From NCBI GenBank assembly GCA_006503475.1, contig RSEH01000292.1, positions 1 to 54,554 of the forward strand: a DNA stretch of 54,554 nucleotides, in the 5' to 3' direction. The translations under genes were made by a program, and so were the position numbers. Of this stretch, positions 10,601 to 21,125 are shown one piece after another. This stretch comes from Stentor roeselii. Its lineage: Eukaryota; Ciliophora; Heterotrichea; Heterotrichida; Stentoridae. Each line of letters starts with the position of its first letter. Positions within the stretch are counted from its first letter, which is position 1. Below the pieces are notes generated by a model, which ran no database searches, was not told the origin of the DNA, and was given only the letters and a program-made list of their open reading frames with translations.

Positions 10601-11955
10601 AACTGATTCGGTTTATTCAAAAAGTACCCATCAATGCAAAGACATCTCTGATTGACAGGACTTCCTGAAACACATTTAAAACAAACAGTCTTTGACAAGC
10701 ATTCAGTGCATTCAACAGGACAAGGTTTACAAGAGTTGCTAACAACAATAGAAGTTTCTGAATAATACCCCGAAATACATTTACATCTTTGAAAAACATC
10801 AAGTTTAGCTAAAGGTTCAATGCAAGAAGTGCAGTTATTCCCTGACAAGCAAGTCCGACATTCATCTAAACATTTCGCACATTGCAGATAAACACCATAA
10901 AAAATCTTATAATTGTAAAATCCTTCATTACAAGTGCAGTTGGTGGTTTTATATGAAGAATTCCAGTCATAACAATTTAAACATTCTTGGTTCTTTGTGC
11001 ATGAACACCCTGTCGCGCAACATCCTTGCCCAGTCCCTTGACAATCAGCAGTGATCTGCAAAGAGAGATTATTTAAATAGTCTATGCATTCAGCCTTTCC
11101 GCTTAAATCTAAAGAACAAGACTTAGAAGGACATAAACAATTCAAATAGACGGAACCTTTGCATGGAGACTTGCTGCAAACTTGACCTTGGGCATTTTGG
11201 GATATGTTTGATGAATTCGGAACACATCCTATACCAAGGTCTTCTAAATTCATTGATGGGTTGCAACTGCATGTTCCTAGGTAGCAGGTGTTGGAGTTTG
11301 TGAAATTTATGTAATTTAGGTGCTGGTTTGCACCTGGAACAATTAAAAAATTCCACATGAAGAATTTTATTGATGGATGGACGTTGAAGCCAATTGTTGA
11401 ATTTTGACAGGGTTGGGTTAAATCTATTGCTTTGCTTAGAGAATTTTTGTAGTGAATGTAGTCATTTGATCTGAAGATTAGAGTGTTTTGGCTGATTTCG
11501 TAAGAGAGCAGCATCCATTTGTCTAAATAGAAGATACAGGTTGAAATCAGTAACGGGTTTTGGGAATACAATGATTGACCTTGAAAAGCCCAGAGATGGA
11601 AGGTGGTAGAATTATGCCTGTGAATACCTATAAGATAAGAAGTACAATATCGGACAAATATCTGCCCAATTGAATTATTCATGCTTATCCAAAAAAGTAT
11701 TGTCACTGGATTAGGAAGGGTAAAAGTCTGAGAAAGTTCATTGGGTGGAAGTTTAATAGATTTTTTTTCTTCCATGAATAGACCTCGATCAGTCATGGTT
11801 GCAACTTGGGTGGTATCTGCAAGAGAGAGACCATTAATGGCATGCCGTCCATTAAGTGAATAGTCAAAGAAAACCTTTCCGTAGTTCTTCCAAAACTTAT
11901 ACTCAACAACCTTCGTTGCGAATGAAGAAGCGATTAAAACAAAAACAAAAGCCAT
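7633..11955 (-). CDS. Large cysteine-rich surface receptor with multi-TM C-terminus (one 15-nt intron)
   Basis: Two exons (11955-8200 and 8184-7633) give 1435 residues. An N-terminal signal peptide (MAFVFVLIASSFA) is followed by a region of about 200 residues resembling a concanavalin/LamG-type fold. Next comes a long growth-factor-receptor-like cysteine-rich region of repeating CxxC…C…CxC units (about 300-950). A non-Cys beta-rich spacer follows, then about seven hydrophobic helices in the last 330 residues. Such furin/GFR-like ectodomains on polytopic proteins are common in ciliates. The role as a surface receptor or adhesion protein is inferred. At least five 48-residue units around the middle are nearly identical, indicating recent expansion or homogenisation. 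Without removal of the intron at 8185-8199 the frame stops in a membrane helix; splicing restores a continuous hydrophobic segment (SYIYL-TFFILTPFILLFG). Ends TAA. Confidence 0.85.
8185..8199 (-). other. 15-nt spliceosomal intron
   Basis: Minus-strand sequence GTATCTTTCATTTAG, phase 0. It begins GTA, ends TTAG and has an A at position 10, as do the other two introns here. If retained, it places an in-frame TAG between two membrane helices of the receptor; removed, the frame continues for 183 more codons with four or five further helices. Confidence 0.9.
9560..10275 (-). repeat. 144-bp tandem coding repeats
   Basis: About five consecutive 144-bp units (48 codons) inside the cysteine-rich receptor gene. 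Each encodes CLSCLEECETC…SQNCTSC…ENSYLDESGRCKC…GFY with only scattered substitutions. More diverged copies of the same unit flank them on both sides. Confidence 0.85.
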
Positions 11956-12501
11956 TAATTATAACTTATAGAAGGTTTAGATGATAAGTTACTAAAATTT
12001 TGAAAGATCTTCTCAATATCTTAAAGATTAGTAGACTTTTGTTATTTGACAATTCTTCTTGAATTTCACAGTTTGTTTTAAAAAAAAAACCAAACCAAAT
12101 TCTTTGGTTAAACTAGAATCACTGATGTTTAATGAAGGTCTTAGAATGGTTTTATATTGCAATAATACCTTGATTTCTGATTTCAAATAATAAATTATTT
12201 ATTAGAATCTTTAGAATGATTAGATCTGGTTCTATCATATTTTCTCCAGATAATATTTCTCAAACAATTATAATTTTATGATAATGAGACTTAATTATAT
12301 TTCTGAGTATTTGTGATGGTCAAATTATCAAGATTCAAAATAAGACGGTATTGTTTCTTCAATAAATTATATTAAATTATTATCTCTAAGTTTCTCAAAC
12401 ATTCCACAGATTATGCAAAATAATAGTGCGTAAAACTTCAAAGTTAAATATAATTATATAAAAATTCTCTGAAATGATTAAAAACTTCTACCCACATCTA
12501 A
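11956..12501. other. Intergenic stretch with a small inverted repeat
   Basis: 546 bp between two minus-strand genes, upstream of the cysteine-rich receptor. It is AT-rich without open frames. A perfect 7-bp hairpin, AACCAAA-TTC-TTTGGTT, lies at 12093-12109, about 138 bp upstream of the receptor ATG. Its meaning is unknown. Confidence 0.5.
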
Positions 12502-14529
12502 CTAATCTAAAAATTCAATGAACTCTGCTTTTAAATAGCTGTACAAACTAATCCAATCAGCAGTTTCTCTAGAATTATTAAAAACAGGTTCAAAACTTAA
12601 AGGATTAAAGCTCCAAACACGAATCCCATCATAAGAATTACCAGAAACCAAATACTTATCATCCATTGTGAATAAAACTTTCCAGATGGGCTGTGAATGT
12701 CCTTCAAATATAGCATGAACGTTTTTAGCTCCTATATCCCAGACAATAATCTTTAAATCTGATCCTCCAGAAACAGCGAAATTCACCTTACTTGAGATTT
12801 TCACAGAATTAACTGATCCTTGATGTTTACTTAACACAGTTTCATATAACAAAAGATTCAAATTCCAGATTAATATTTTTCCATCGAAATCACCTGAAAT
12901 CGCGATCGAGTCATCTTTGGCAACATCAACACAAATAACCGAATTTTTATGTCCATTTAGTTCAACTTTAGCGAAGTTTTTGCTAATATCCCAGAAAATA
13001 AGATTTTTTCTTACTCCTTCAGATGAAGATATCAAAAACTTACTACAAGATGAGAAACAAGTAGCATAGACCTGCCCTTCATGTCCATCTAATACAACAA
13101 CATCGGCATTTTGCAAGACATCAAAAACCACAACACACTTAAACCATCCATAAGCAATAAAAAAGTCTTTGACATTTTCAGACCCAGTGAAAAAAGGTTG
13201 AGTTCCTAAAAAGGCTTGACATTTCAAAGAAGTCAAATTTGTGATTCCAATCATAGAGTCTCTAGATGCTGAAAAAATTAACATGTTGAAGACCTTGACA
13301 GAAAAAACAACATCTTGATGTACATGGAGCCGATGAGTTATACTCAATGACTTGATCTTCCACAACAGAATGTCTTTATCTTCAGACCCAGAAACAAGGT
13401 TGGCTTCGCCAGGGGTCACTACGAGTGACCTGACAGGTGCACTATGTCCAGCAAGGACACCATTATTAGAAAAATCCAGGCAATTCCAAACTTTTATCTT
13501 CGTATCTTCTGAACCTGTAAAAATCTTTTTTTTTCTATTCGCGAAGGCAATGGTCCAAATGGTTTTATCATGAGCTAAAACAGACTGTTGTCTAATGAAA
13601 GGAATTGAAACCATATCCCATAGTTCCAAGTATCGATTAGTCGCAGTGATCATCTGATAATCCCCAGTTTTCAGTAAAAACGTGATAATATCTGAAGTGA
13701 TAATCTTTTTCACTATGTTCTTATGGAAGATACTCCATATAATGATTTCATTAGCAACACTTCCAGAAACAATAAAATTCTTACTAAAAAAATCCAGACA
13801 ATAAACCGCGCCTTGATGTCCAGAAAAAACAGTCTCTAGTTGAAAAGTTGATAAATTCCAAAGGATTACTTTTTTATCTAAAGACCCACTGGCTAAAAAA
13901 CCTGAATCGCCTGACAACGACAAACATTGCACCTGGCCTTTATGCTCAGTGAAGCAAGTTGTTTGTTTCATTGTTGCCAAATCCCAGATCCGAACTGTTG
14001 AATCCTCTGAACCTGTAAAGGCGCTGTTCATGTCTGGAGAGATCTCCATGCAGATAAACCCACCGTTGTGAGTCTTTAGAAATTCTTGCTTTGCCCAAAG
14101 TTTTTGATCAGATTGGTCAGGGTCGAGACTTGTCAGGATCTTGGAGTAGAAGTTTCGGACTGAAAATAAAATTGAAGGCGAATTTAAGTATTTCAATGAT
14201 TTTTCGATGTTTAATTGTTTTGCTTTTTCGAGGGTTGATGAGTCGGGAAGGACTTTCCAGCTTAGGAGCCTTTTGAAGAGACGGATTTTGGATTTGATTG
14301 AATTTAATAAGGAAATGTGGCTCTGCTTTATTGAAGATAGAAGGGATTCTGTTTTTTGAATGAGGGATTTTTCGAGGAATTTTAGTTGTTGGAGTTTTTC
14401 GATTAGGAGGTTGATTTGGGTGTGCCAGTCTGTCTTGTCGGTGTACTTTTGGAGTGGTTTTGATATTATTGTCAGTAATTCATCAGGGTATATTGCACTG
14501 CCTATTTCATTTGTATTGGGAAAATCCAT
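12502..14529 (-). CDS. WD40-repeat protein, two beta-propellers
   Basis: 675 residues. The first 150 are helical and probably coiled-coil (INLLIEKLQQLKFLEKSLIQ…). The rest is about 12-14 WD40 repeats, enough for two propellers. Typical repeats read HKGQVQCLSLS…LASGSLDKKVILWNL and HSAPVRSLVVTPGE…VSGSEDKDILLWK, and there is a second set such as HEGQVYATCFS and HKNSVICVDVAKDDSIAISG. There is no enzymatic or membrane domain. Proteins of this build act as scaffolds, for example in ciliary or trafficking complexes, but I cannot assign an orthologue. Single exon, clean ATG at 14529, stop TAG. Confidence 0.85.
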   Translation of the reverse strand: MDFPNTNEIGSAIYPDELLTIISKPLQKYTDKTDWHTQINLLIEKLQQLKFLEKSLIQKTESLLSSIKQSHISLLNSIKSKIRLFKRLLSWKVLPDSSTLEKAKQLNIEKSLKYLNSPSILFSVRNFYSKILTSLDPDQSDQKLWAKQEFLKTHNGGFICMEISPDMNSAFTGSEDSTVRIWDLATMKQTTCFTEHKGQVQCLSLSGDSGFLASGSLDKKVILWNLSTFQLETVFSGHQGAVYCLDFFSKNFIVSGSVANEIIIWSIFHKNIVKKIITSDIITFLLKTGDYQMITATNRYLELWDMVSIPFIRQQSVLAHDKTIWTIAFANRKKKIFTGSEDTKIKVWNCLDFSNNGVLAGHSAPVRSLVVTPGEANLVSGSEDKDILLWKIKSLSITHRLHVHQDVVFSVKVFNMLIFSASRDSMIGITNLTSLKCQAFLGTQPFFTGSENVKDFFIAYGWFKCVVVFDVLQNADVVVLDGHEGQVYATCFSSCSKFLISSSEGVRKNLIFWDISKNFAKVELNGHKNSVICVDVAKDDSIAISGDFDGKILIWNLNLLLYETVLSKHQGSVNSVKISSKVNFAVSGGSDLKIIVWDIGAKNVHAIFEGHSQPIWKVLFTMDDKYLVSGNSYDGIRVWSFNPLSFEPVFNNSRETADWISLYSYLKAEFIEFLD

Positions 14530-15780
14530 TTCGTTTTTAAGATAATATAAACTCTTAGTTTGTAGATAGTTTTTAAGGTATTTATACAGATTAGCTTTTA
14601 TTTATTGAATAGGTTTGTTGAAATTGATGGAATCAATCAAGGTATTGAACTTTTTTTATTTTATAGATGATAATATGAAATTTAGATATTAGGATTTAGA
14701 TCTATATTCAAGATTAAAAGTAAAGAAACTTTAGATTAACTATATTCCTCTTTAAAGTTATAATGGAAATCATCTTTAGGTAAAATTTACATCAAGCTAA
14801 TACCCTTTCAAAGATATTAGAAATAAAACAAACTTTAAACCAGTAATAATCTCATTAATCTTATAGTTTTATGAAAATTTTTAGTTTGTTCAAATAATTA
14901 TTAAAATAGCTTTTCTAGTGTGTGTAGATCTTTTAGGTGTTCGATGGTAGAATAAGTAGGAAATTCATTCTATAAAAATATTCTATTATATCAAGTTGTA
15001 ATACTTGTAAAAGCTTTAAATATTCAACCGAATTATTCATCAGATTTTATTTTCTTTATTAACTTTTACGTATTTATAAAGCTTTTCAGAATACATAAAA
15101 TACTTCAAAATTATTATAAAAACATAATATCATTGAAGGTTCTTGAGAAATAAAACAAATATAAGAGTATTTTTTAAGAAATTTTAATCGAGAAGAAAGT
15201 TCTTTGCATAAGAATTTAAGTCTCCAATGAATAATCTCTTTTTTACTCCCCATAACGGTTTAAGCACTGGGCATGATGTTATCAAAACTATTTTTATTTT
15301 TAATATAATTGTTATATGATAATATTGGGCTTAGAACTAATTTTTATTAAGTACACTTGAAATTAGTTGTAAATTTCATACTATGTTTAAACAATCACCA
15401 AGGTTGTTAAATTGTTGAGATTTGTGATGAAAGTAAATTAAATCATTAATTTCTAGATATTGAGCAATTTCAAAAGCACTGATTTAATTTGATTTTAGAA
15501 GTTATTTAAATTAATCCTAGCTCTAGATTTTTTTGATCAACCCTTAAACCAATATCAGAAATGATCAAATATAAAGTATAATCTAAAAATCTTATAAAAT
15601 TCTCTACGTTGAAGTAAAATCTTTATCCATTAATACTACTCATCTTTCATTCTAATTCATTAACCACTTTTATAACAATCAAACATAAACTAGCATCGAA
15701 AAATTTCACATAATTTCTAGTATTCAAGTATGATATATAATCCTCTTACTACTAATTATTCATTTCTATTATAATTTAAA
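14530..15780. other. Divergent intergenic region with a diverged direct repeat
   Basis: 1251 bp between divergently transcribed genes, very AT-rich and with no open frame of note. The 220 bp next to the plus-strand gene contain two diverged direct copies of about 114 bp (starting near 15564 and 15678). They share blocks such as ATCAAA-ATAAA, AAAAAT, TACTACT and CATT. No RNA gene is recognised. Confidence 0.5.
15564..15780. repeat. Diverged tandem direct repeat upstream of a gene start
   Basis: Two copies offset by about 114 bp, matching over most of their length with many substitutions. The second copy ends at the ATG of the gene at 15781. It may be a duplicated promoter segment; recognised by eye only. 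Confidence 0.4.
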
Positions 15781-17649
15781 ATGTCCGGGGGGCTTCTTTA
15801 TATTTCTACAGATAAAACCACTTTTTCATCAAATGATTTGTTCCCAAGGCCGTCTCAGCCACTTGCTTCACCTGTAAAAACTCGAAAATCAATACGAGCA
15901 CTCAGTGATAGTGAAGAAGAAATTTCATACGAATTTGAAGACAAGAGGCAAAGTCTAAGGTGTAAAAGGAAGAAAAGAGCAAACCTACTGCATGAGAAAG
16001 AGTTAAAGCCAGTGCTAAAAAAGATGTGTAACCAGAAAGTCTATATTCCTGCAGAGAATGAAGAAGTATTCATAGAGAAAGTGATTGAAAATTTAACTCC
16101 AAAACTAAATTCAGTCATTAGTGAACGTTTTAACGCTAGGAATGACCTTCTTCTTGAAAAAATATCTCAATTATCACTTGAAAATACTTTACTGAAAGAA
16201 AGGATCTTCATGCTGGAAGAACAGCAAAAAAGTAAATTAGAAGAGATTTTTAGCTTTTTTCAGGTATGTGTTGAAACTACAGCTGAATCAATTTACGGTA
16301 AAACAGATGAAGTAAAAGAGTTGATTTCGACAACTATAAAAAAAATGGATGAAATGAAAAATATTCTAGAAAGAATATCAACTTCATTGGAAGGATGTGC
16401 TAAATTTAATAGATTAAGGATCAGAAAGTGTTTTCAGGCTTTCAAAGATAATAAAAATGAGAAATCAACTGAAAGACCAGAAAATAACAAATATTTTGAA
16501 AGAAAACATGAAGATAGTGAATATAATTTTAATCATAGCATTTCGATACTCGAACTTGAAGGAGATATCATTGAAGCCAACGAAATATATTTGAGTGGAA
16601 AAATCACTCAACATAAAAAATGGATAATCACGAATGAACTTGAGCAGCCACTTCATTGCATTCGAGAAGTATCAAATTTTCTGAATTATTATACACAAAG
16701 TCACTTTAATTCACAGTACAATCATAATTTTCACAAAAGACTTTTTCATTATACTGGGTACAGGAAAATAAGTTTTATTAACTCTTCAAATTATTTATTC
16801 TTGAAAAATAGCTGGCAATGGAAACCAAATTTTGAAAAAATGAGCAAATATCAGCAGCTTAAAATAATTCTTTCATTGAAAATTTACGACCCTATCACTG
16901 CAAATTTCATTCATAACTACGGGTCGATAAACCGTTTAAGATTTATTCTAACTTTAAAACATTTTCCATATCAAGTAACATATATCAATTATCTTAAGCA
17001 AGAAACTACAAAATGGAAGTCCACCATCGAAATTGTGATTAAAGATTTAGGCTTTGGATTGATTGAAAAAAGACTAAAAAAATTTATTCTGAAGGGAAAA
17101 ACATTCAAAATTTTTAGGAAAGGTGAAAATACCCTAGGATTTAAATCCATGAATGAAACTGATGAAGAACTAGATAAAAACTGCTCAAGTCAAATAAAGA
17201 AAAATAAATCCAACTATTTTAATAAATCGACCACTGCAATCGTTACCAGTACCTCTCAGAAGAATCTTATAAATGAAGAAAGAGAAAATATTTCTGCATC
17301 TTCTCAAAAATTGTATTTAGTCCTTGGAGGTTTTTCTTTAGACTCTAAAAAGCATTATTTAAAACAAAAAAATGAGAAAATGTCTGGTCTTGAACTTCAA
17401 TCTGAAATATTTACGCAAAACGCAAAATCGATTTTAAAACATGAGATGACTAATCAGGATAACTTTATCGATAGAGAATATGAGGAAAATGCAGGAAATT
17501 CTAGATATGGGAGATTAACAACTAAAAGCAATTCTTCTGGGAATTTGAGTATTTATCATTCAAGAATTTTCGGAGAAGTGACTATTATAGACCAGCATAC
17601 CGATAAATGGAATAAAAATCTTGAAAAATGGAAAAAATCGACGTGGTAA
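15781..17649 (+). CDS. Hypothetical coiled-coil protein
   Basis: 622 residues, unrecognised. Residues 1-110 are Ser/Lys-rich with basic clusters (KRKKRANLL) that could serve as a nuclear localisation signal. Residues about 105-200 form heptad-like coiled coil (…LLLEKISQLSLENTLLKERI…). The middle is rich in aromatic residues and Asn, with no known domain. The C-terminal 200 residues are Ser/Asn-rich and probably disordered. Single exon, ATG at the first Met after an in-frame stop, stop TAA. A diverged direct repeat lies immediately upstream. No neighbour suggests a function. Confidence 0.7.
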   Translation: MSGGLLYISTDKTTFSSNDLFPRPSQPLASPVKTRKSIRALSDSEEEISYEFEDKRQSLRCKRKKRANLLHEKELKPVLKKMCNQKVYIPAENEEVFIEKVIENLTPKLNSVISERFNARNDLLLEKISQLSLENTLLKERIFMLEEQQKSKLEEIFSFFQVCVETTAESIYGKTDEVKELISTTIKKMDEMKNILERISTSLEGCAKFNRLRIRKCFQAFKDNKNEKSTERPENNKYFERKHEDSEYNFNHSISILELEGDIIEANEIYLSGKITQHKKWIITNELEQPLHCIREVSNFLNYYTQSHFNSQYNHNFHKRLFHYTGYRKISFINSSNYLFLKNSWQWKPNFEKMSKYQQLKIILSLKIYDPITANFIHNYGSINRLRFILTLKHFPYQVTYINYLKQETTKWKSTIEIVIKDLGFGLIEKRLKKFILKGKTFKIFRKGENTLGFKSMNETDEELDKNCSSQIKKNKSNYFNKSTTAIVTSTSQKNLINEERENISASSQKLYLVLGGFSLDSKKHYLKQKNEKMSGLELQSEIFTQNAKSILKHEMTNQDNFIDREYEENAGNSRYGRLTTKSNSSGNLSIYHSRIFGEVTIIDQHTDKWNKNLEKWKKSTW

Positions 17650-19169
17650 TCGATAAAAGTAAGAAATAACTAAGTAATTATATACTAATAAAATATAGCA
17701 AGTAACATATTATATGAGTAACCTAAATATATTTGAATTTTTTCGATTGATACATATTTACGATCAATGTTTACTTAACCTTCTATCTAATGTTCTAATT
17801 TTAAACTATTCAGAATATTCAAAATAGAGAGAGAACTATTTTCAAAGATTATTTAATAGTTCAGACATTCTATATTCTCATCACTACATTCAAATTATCC
17901 ATGAGATATCTTAATATGAAAAGTTGAGCTCCTACACAGTTATTTCATACCTTCTGGTAAATCCCCAACACTAAATATGGTTCTATTGTTTTTTTTTAAA
18001 TAATTTCTTCCAATTTTACCTGAAAAATCATAATGATATTTTCGAGGTCCTATCTTTATCAATGTTTATTATCATAATTGAAGTAGTTTTAAAAAGATAT
18101 CGAAGCTCTAAAATAGGATATAAAGGTTTGGTATTACTTTTAGTAAAAGCTAAGACTTTTTCGATGAAACTATGACTTAATTTTTGTCGCATCAGCTGCA
18201 GTAGTTGCTGTTATAAAATTTTCTTCTATTGGATTAAAAGTTTTGGCCAAACAACTTACTGGGTGAAAGTAGATTTTAGATTAATTCATAGAGTTTTTAT
18301 CTTTAGGGAAAATATTTCATTTTATCAACATCAGGATGATATGGATCGACTAGGCTTGGGGATGGTTTGACAGGGACTCAAGGTGTCTAGGATGAAGAAA
18401 TTCTATTCATGAAATGAAACCTACTTGCAGTTTCTATTAATAAGAAAATATTTGAATAAGATTATATTTTTTTTGAGGTATTAATGAAAGTGATTGAAGT
18501 AAGGATTTCATAGAATTAATTTCAAACGAATCAATGAATTGATGCGAAATTTATAATTCCTATATCCTGAAAATTAAAACTTTATGGGATTTTTAAAAAG
18601 GGATTGTGCGCAGGCCGGCCGGGGTATAAGCTCTCTATTATAATCTCTTAATTCAATAAAATCAGAATTATAATTAAAATCTTTGAGAATATCAAATATT
18701 TAGCTTTCCACAGCAATATCAATCGAATCATATAATTAAATTATGATTAAATTGATTATCAAGAGCTAATTAATAAACTTAAATTTTACTATCTATGAGA
18801 TAATATTGTAAGAAAGATTTGGAATAAACTTGAAATGATATTGATATATCGTATTGATGATTTAAACTTTTAGGAATAAAAGTACATTAACAATACTATT
18901 TAATGTATATATTTATAGTTCTAGTAAATGCATACTTGATGAAGATTCAAATAATCAATTTTTTTGAAGTTGAACGGAGTATTACAAGATATCAGATATC
19001 ATTTATTATAAGTCCACATACAACTTTAACAATTTCATTGAATAATGGAATCTTTATAAAAACAGGAGTTTATTCTACATAATCCTATAATATGTATACT
19101 CTATAAAAACTCAAAATATCAGGAAACCAATGATTAAAATCTCAATGAGCCTCTTGGAAAATTATTTCT
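17650..19169. other. Long intergenic region with a short GC-rich patch
   Basis: 1520 bp between two plus-strand genes. It is mostly AT-rich with short broken frames only. Around 18340-18400 the base composition is more even, but no gene or structured RNA is recognised. A sharply GC-rich patch containing the palindrome GGCCGGCC lies at 18604-18632. Confidence 0.6.
18604..18632. other. Isolated GC-rich patch (contains GGCCGGCC)
   Basis: About 20 of 29 bases are G or C, against mostly A/T on both sides. It contains the 8-bp palindrome GGCCGGCC followed by GGGTATAAGC. It has no coding context. It could be a functional site, a foreign insertion or an assembly or cloning artefact. Confidence 0.5.
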
Positions 19170-21125
19170 ATGTTTCAAAAAGTAATTTATGAGTCTTTGC
19201 ATCAAGCATTTATAATGAAAATTAACTTAGAGAGAATCATAAAATCAATGCGGGTAAACTGGACCTTCGATGGCTTTATGAATCATTCGACTACAGATAC
19301 ACACAATGAAATAAGTTTTCATATAAACGTAAATGAAAATATACCCAAATCAAAAATCACAAAATTCATTTGCATCATTTCTGTGAATGAAGACTTAAGA
19401 CTGGATCTTTACCCTGAATTCGAATCGAAAATAGATATTTCAATAATAGAAATAGAAAAATTGAACAAAGATCTAAAATGCGGGTGTGTTAAATTATCAT
19501 CAAAAAAAAAAAAGAATTACATTCACTACTTTATCCCAAATAAATGCTTCAACCCAGAATCTTTATTGGAAATAATCCAAAAAACTCTTGAAAAGTTTGT
19601 GGATTACTTCGAAATATTTCTTGATGATCAAGACGATATTTGTGGTTCAAATGAAAGTAAAGTTATCAAAAGCACAAAAGGTTCAATTCAAATCGAAAAA
19701 AAATACAAGTTTCAAGAAGAAGAGATCTGTGAGGAATGCGAATGTGAAATCTTCGACTGCATCTGTGAAAAAGACGAGAGATTTAAAAGAGAGAACTTCA
19801 TGGTGATTCAGATCTTTAAAAAATACCCTGAAGTCTTTGACATGGATTCGAATTTTTACTCAGAATCTTACAATATTTATGCATATGAGCCTAAGAACTT
19901 ACTTGTTAACAACTTGAAGTCTTTTAAAGTAACTAAACAGACACTTGAAGATTTTGAAAGCTTACTTGCTAAACTTGAAGCTAATAAGTTGTACTTCAAA
20001 AGATTACCGATTAGCATCCTCATGTGTTCTATCAAAAATAAGACCATCAGGCACTTCTTTCTAGCTCCTTGTCTAAGAACAGCAAATGAATTCAACCATT
20101 ATTTTGATTCAGATTTTCCATCTGATCCTCAAGAACTTGAATTATTTTCAATTAAAACTAAAAAGACCATCATGAATGACTTCTATAAACTTGTCTCATC
20201 AAACCTAAATAAAAAGACTCTGAAAAATGAAGATTTCATCAATCTTCAGAGTTTCACTGAAAGTAACGTAACAGATACTTCATTGAAACTAGGAGAAGGT
20301 GGCTTTGCAAACGTTTATTCTAACCATTTAATTAACTCACAAAAACAATTTACACAAAAATGCGCTTTAAAAATCCCTCATTTAAAGAAAGAAAGTGCCT
20401 TGATGTCAAGACTACGAGTAGAATACGAGTATTACGCATTAAAACAACTGAAACATTCAAGTTTCACTGAGGTCTACGGGGTCTTTGAAGTAGAAGATGA
20501 AGATCAAAAAAGCCTGATAAAACTCGGCATCTGTATGGAACTATTAGAAGGCAAAAGCTTGAAAGAAAACGTGAACTCAATGACTTCTCAAGAGAAAATT
20601 CAAGCAATGACCCAAGTGGCTCAAGGCCTTTCTCATATGCATGCACAGGGCTACGTGCACCAGGATATAAAACCTTCGAATATCATTTGGCACAACGGAA
20701 AAGCAAAAATTATTGACTTTGGCTTTGCTGTTGAAGAAGAGTCTATTAATCAGTGTATTGGGTTTAGTTATGAATATGCAGATCCTAATCATTTGAAGAA
20801 AAATAGTCCTGGAAAACCGGCAGATGTATGGAGTTGGGCTGTTACTTTTGTTAGTATTTTTATGAAACTTGAACCGTATAAAGATGTTGTTGATCGTAAT
20901 GTGTTTAGAATTGATCCAAATGCGAAGGGACCTGGAAAAATTTCTATTATTGAAGGAATTTATTTGGAACTTGAAGTTAAGAAAAAAAGACCTTTTTTTT
21001 ATAGATTGGAAAATGAGTTAGGGATTGTTATTATTGAATTATTGAAGAGTTGTATGAACTCTAACTATCGGAATAGACCACAAATGAGTGAAATTGCTAA
21101 AACTTTAGAAAGATTAGAGTCTTAA
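19170..21125 (+). CDS. Ser/Thr-type protein kinase with N-terminal Cys-knuckle domain
   Basis: 651 residues, the apparently active member of the local family. The N-terminal part (about 40-340) has a C-x2-C-x6-C-x-C knuckle (CEECECEIFDCIC) near residue 190. The kinase domain starts near 370 with LGEGGFANV; the beta-3 Lys is K401 (ALKIPHL). The hinge is CMELLEG. The catalytic loop is HQDIKPSN (497-504), with Gln in place of the Arg of HRD, followed by DFG at 516-518 and DVWSWAVTF. The activation segment ends ADPN rather than APE. All residues needed for phosphotransfer are present; a non-RD loop suggests no activation-loop phosphorylation switch. The substrate is unknown. A run of 12 A at 19502 encodes Lys. 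ATG at 19170, stop TAA, single exon. Confidence 0.85.
   Translation: MFQKVIYESLHQAFIMKINLERIIKSMRVNWTFDGFMNHSTTDTHNEISFHINVNENIPKSKITKFICIISVNEDLRLDLYPEFESKIDISIIEIEKLNKDLKCGCVKLSSKKKKNYIHYFIPNKCFNPESLLEIIQKTLEKFVDYFEIFLDDQDDICGSNESKVIKSTKGSIQIEKKYKFQEEEICEECECEIFDCICEKDERFKRENFMVIQIFKKYPEVFDMDSNFYSESYNIYAYEPKNLLVNNLKSFKVTKQTLEDFESLLAKLEANKLYFKRLPISILMCSIKNKTIRHFFLAPCLRTANEFNHYFDSDFPSDPQELELFSIKTKKTIMNDFYKLVSSNLNKKTLKNEDFINLQSFTESNVTDTSLKLGEGGFANVYSNHLINSQKQFTQKCALKIPHLKKESALMSRLRVEYEYYALKQLKHSSFTEVYGVFEVEDEDQKSLIKLGICMELLEGKSLKENVNSMTSQEKIQAMTQVAQGLSHMHAQGYVHQDIKPSNIIWHNGKAKIIDFGFAVEEESINQCIGFSYEYADPNHLKKNSPGKPADVWSWAVTFVSIFMKLEPYKDVVDRNVFRIDPNAKGPGKISIIEGIYLELEVKKKRPFFYRLENELGIVIIELLKSCMNSNYRNRPQMSEIAKTLERLES

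Noticed and set aside
18180-18270. A short hydrophobic frame (VASAAVVAVIKF…) in the long intergenic region
   Set aside because: Only about 31 codons, with no start codon and no similarity to neighbours; likely chance.
20528-20542. GTATGGAACTATTAG in the kinase gene as a fourth 15-nt intron
   Set aside because: It lacks A at position 10 and encodes the kinase hinge (CMELLEG), which is needed and aligned with the paralogue.
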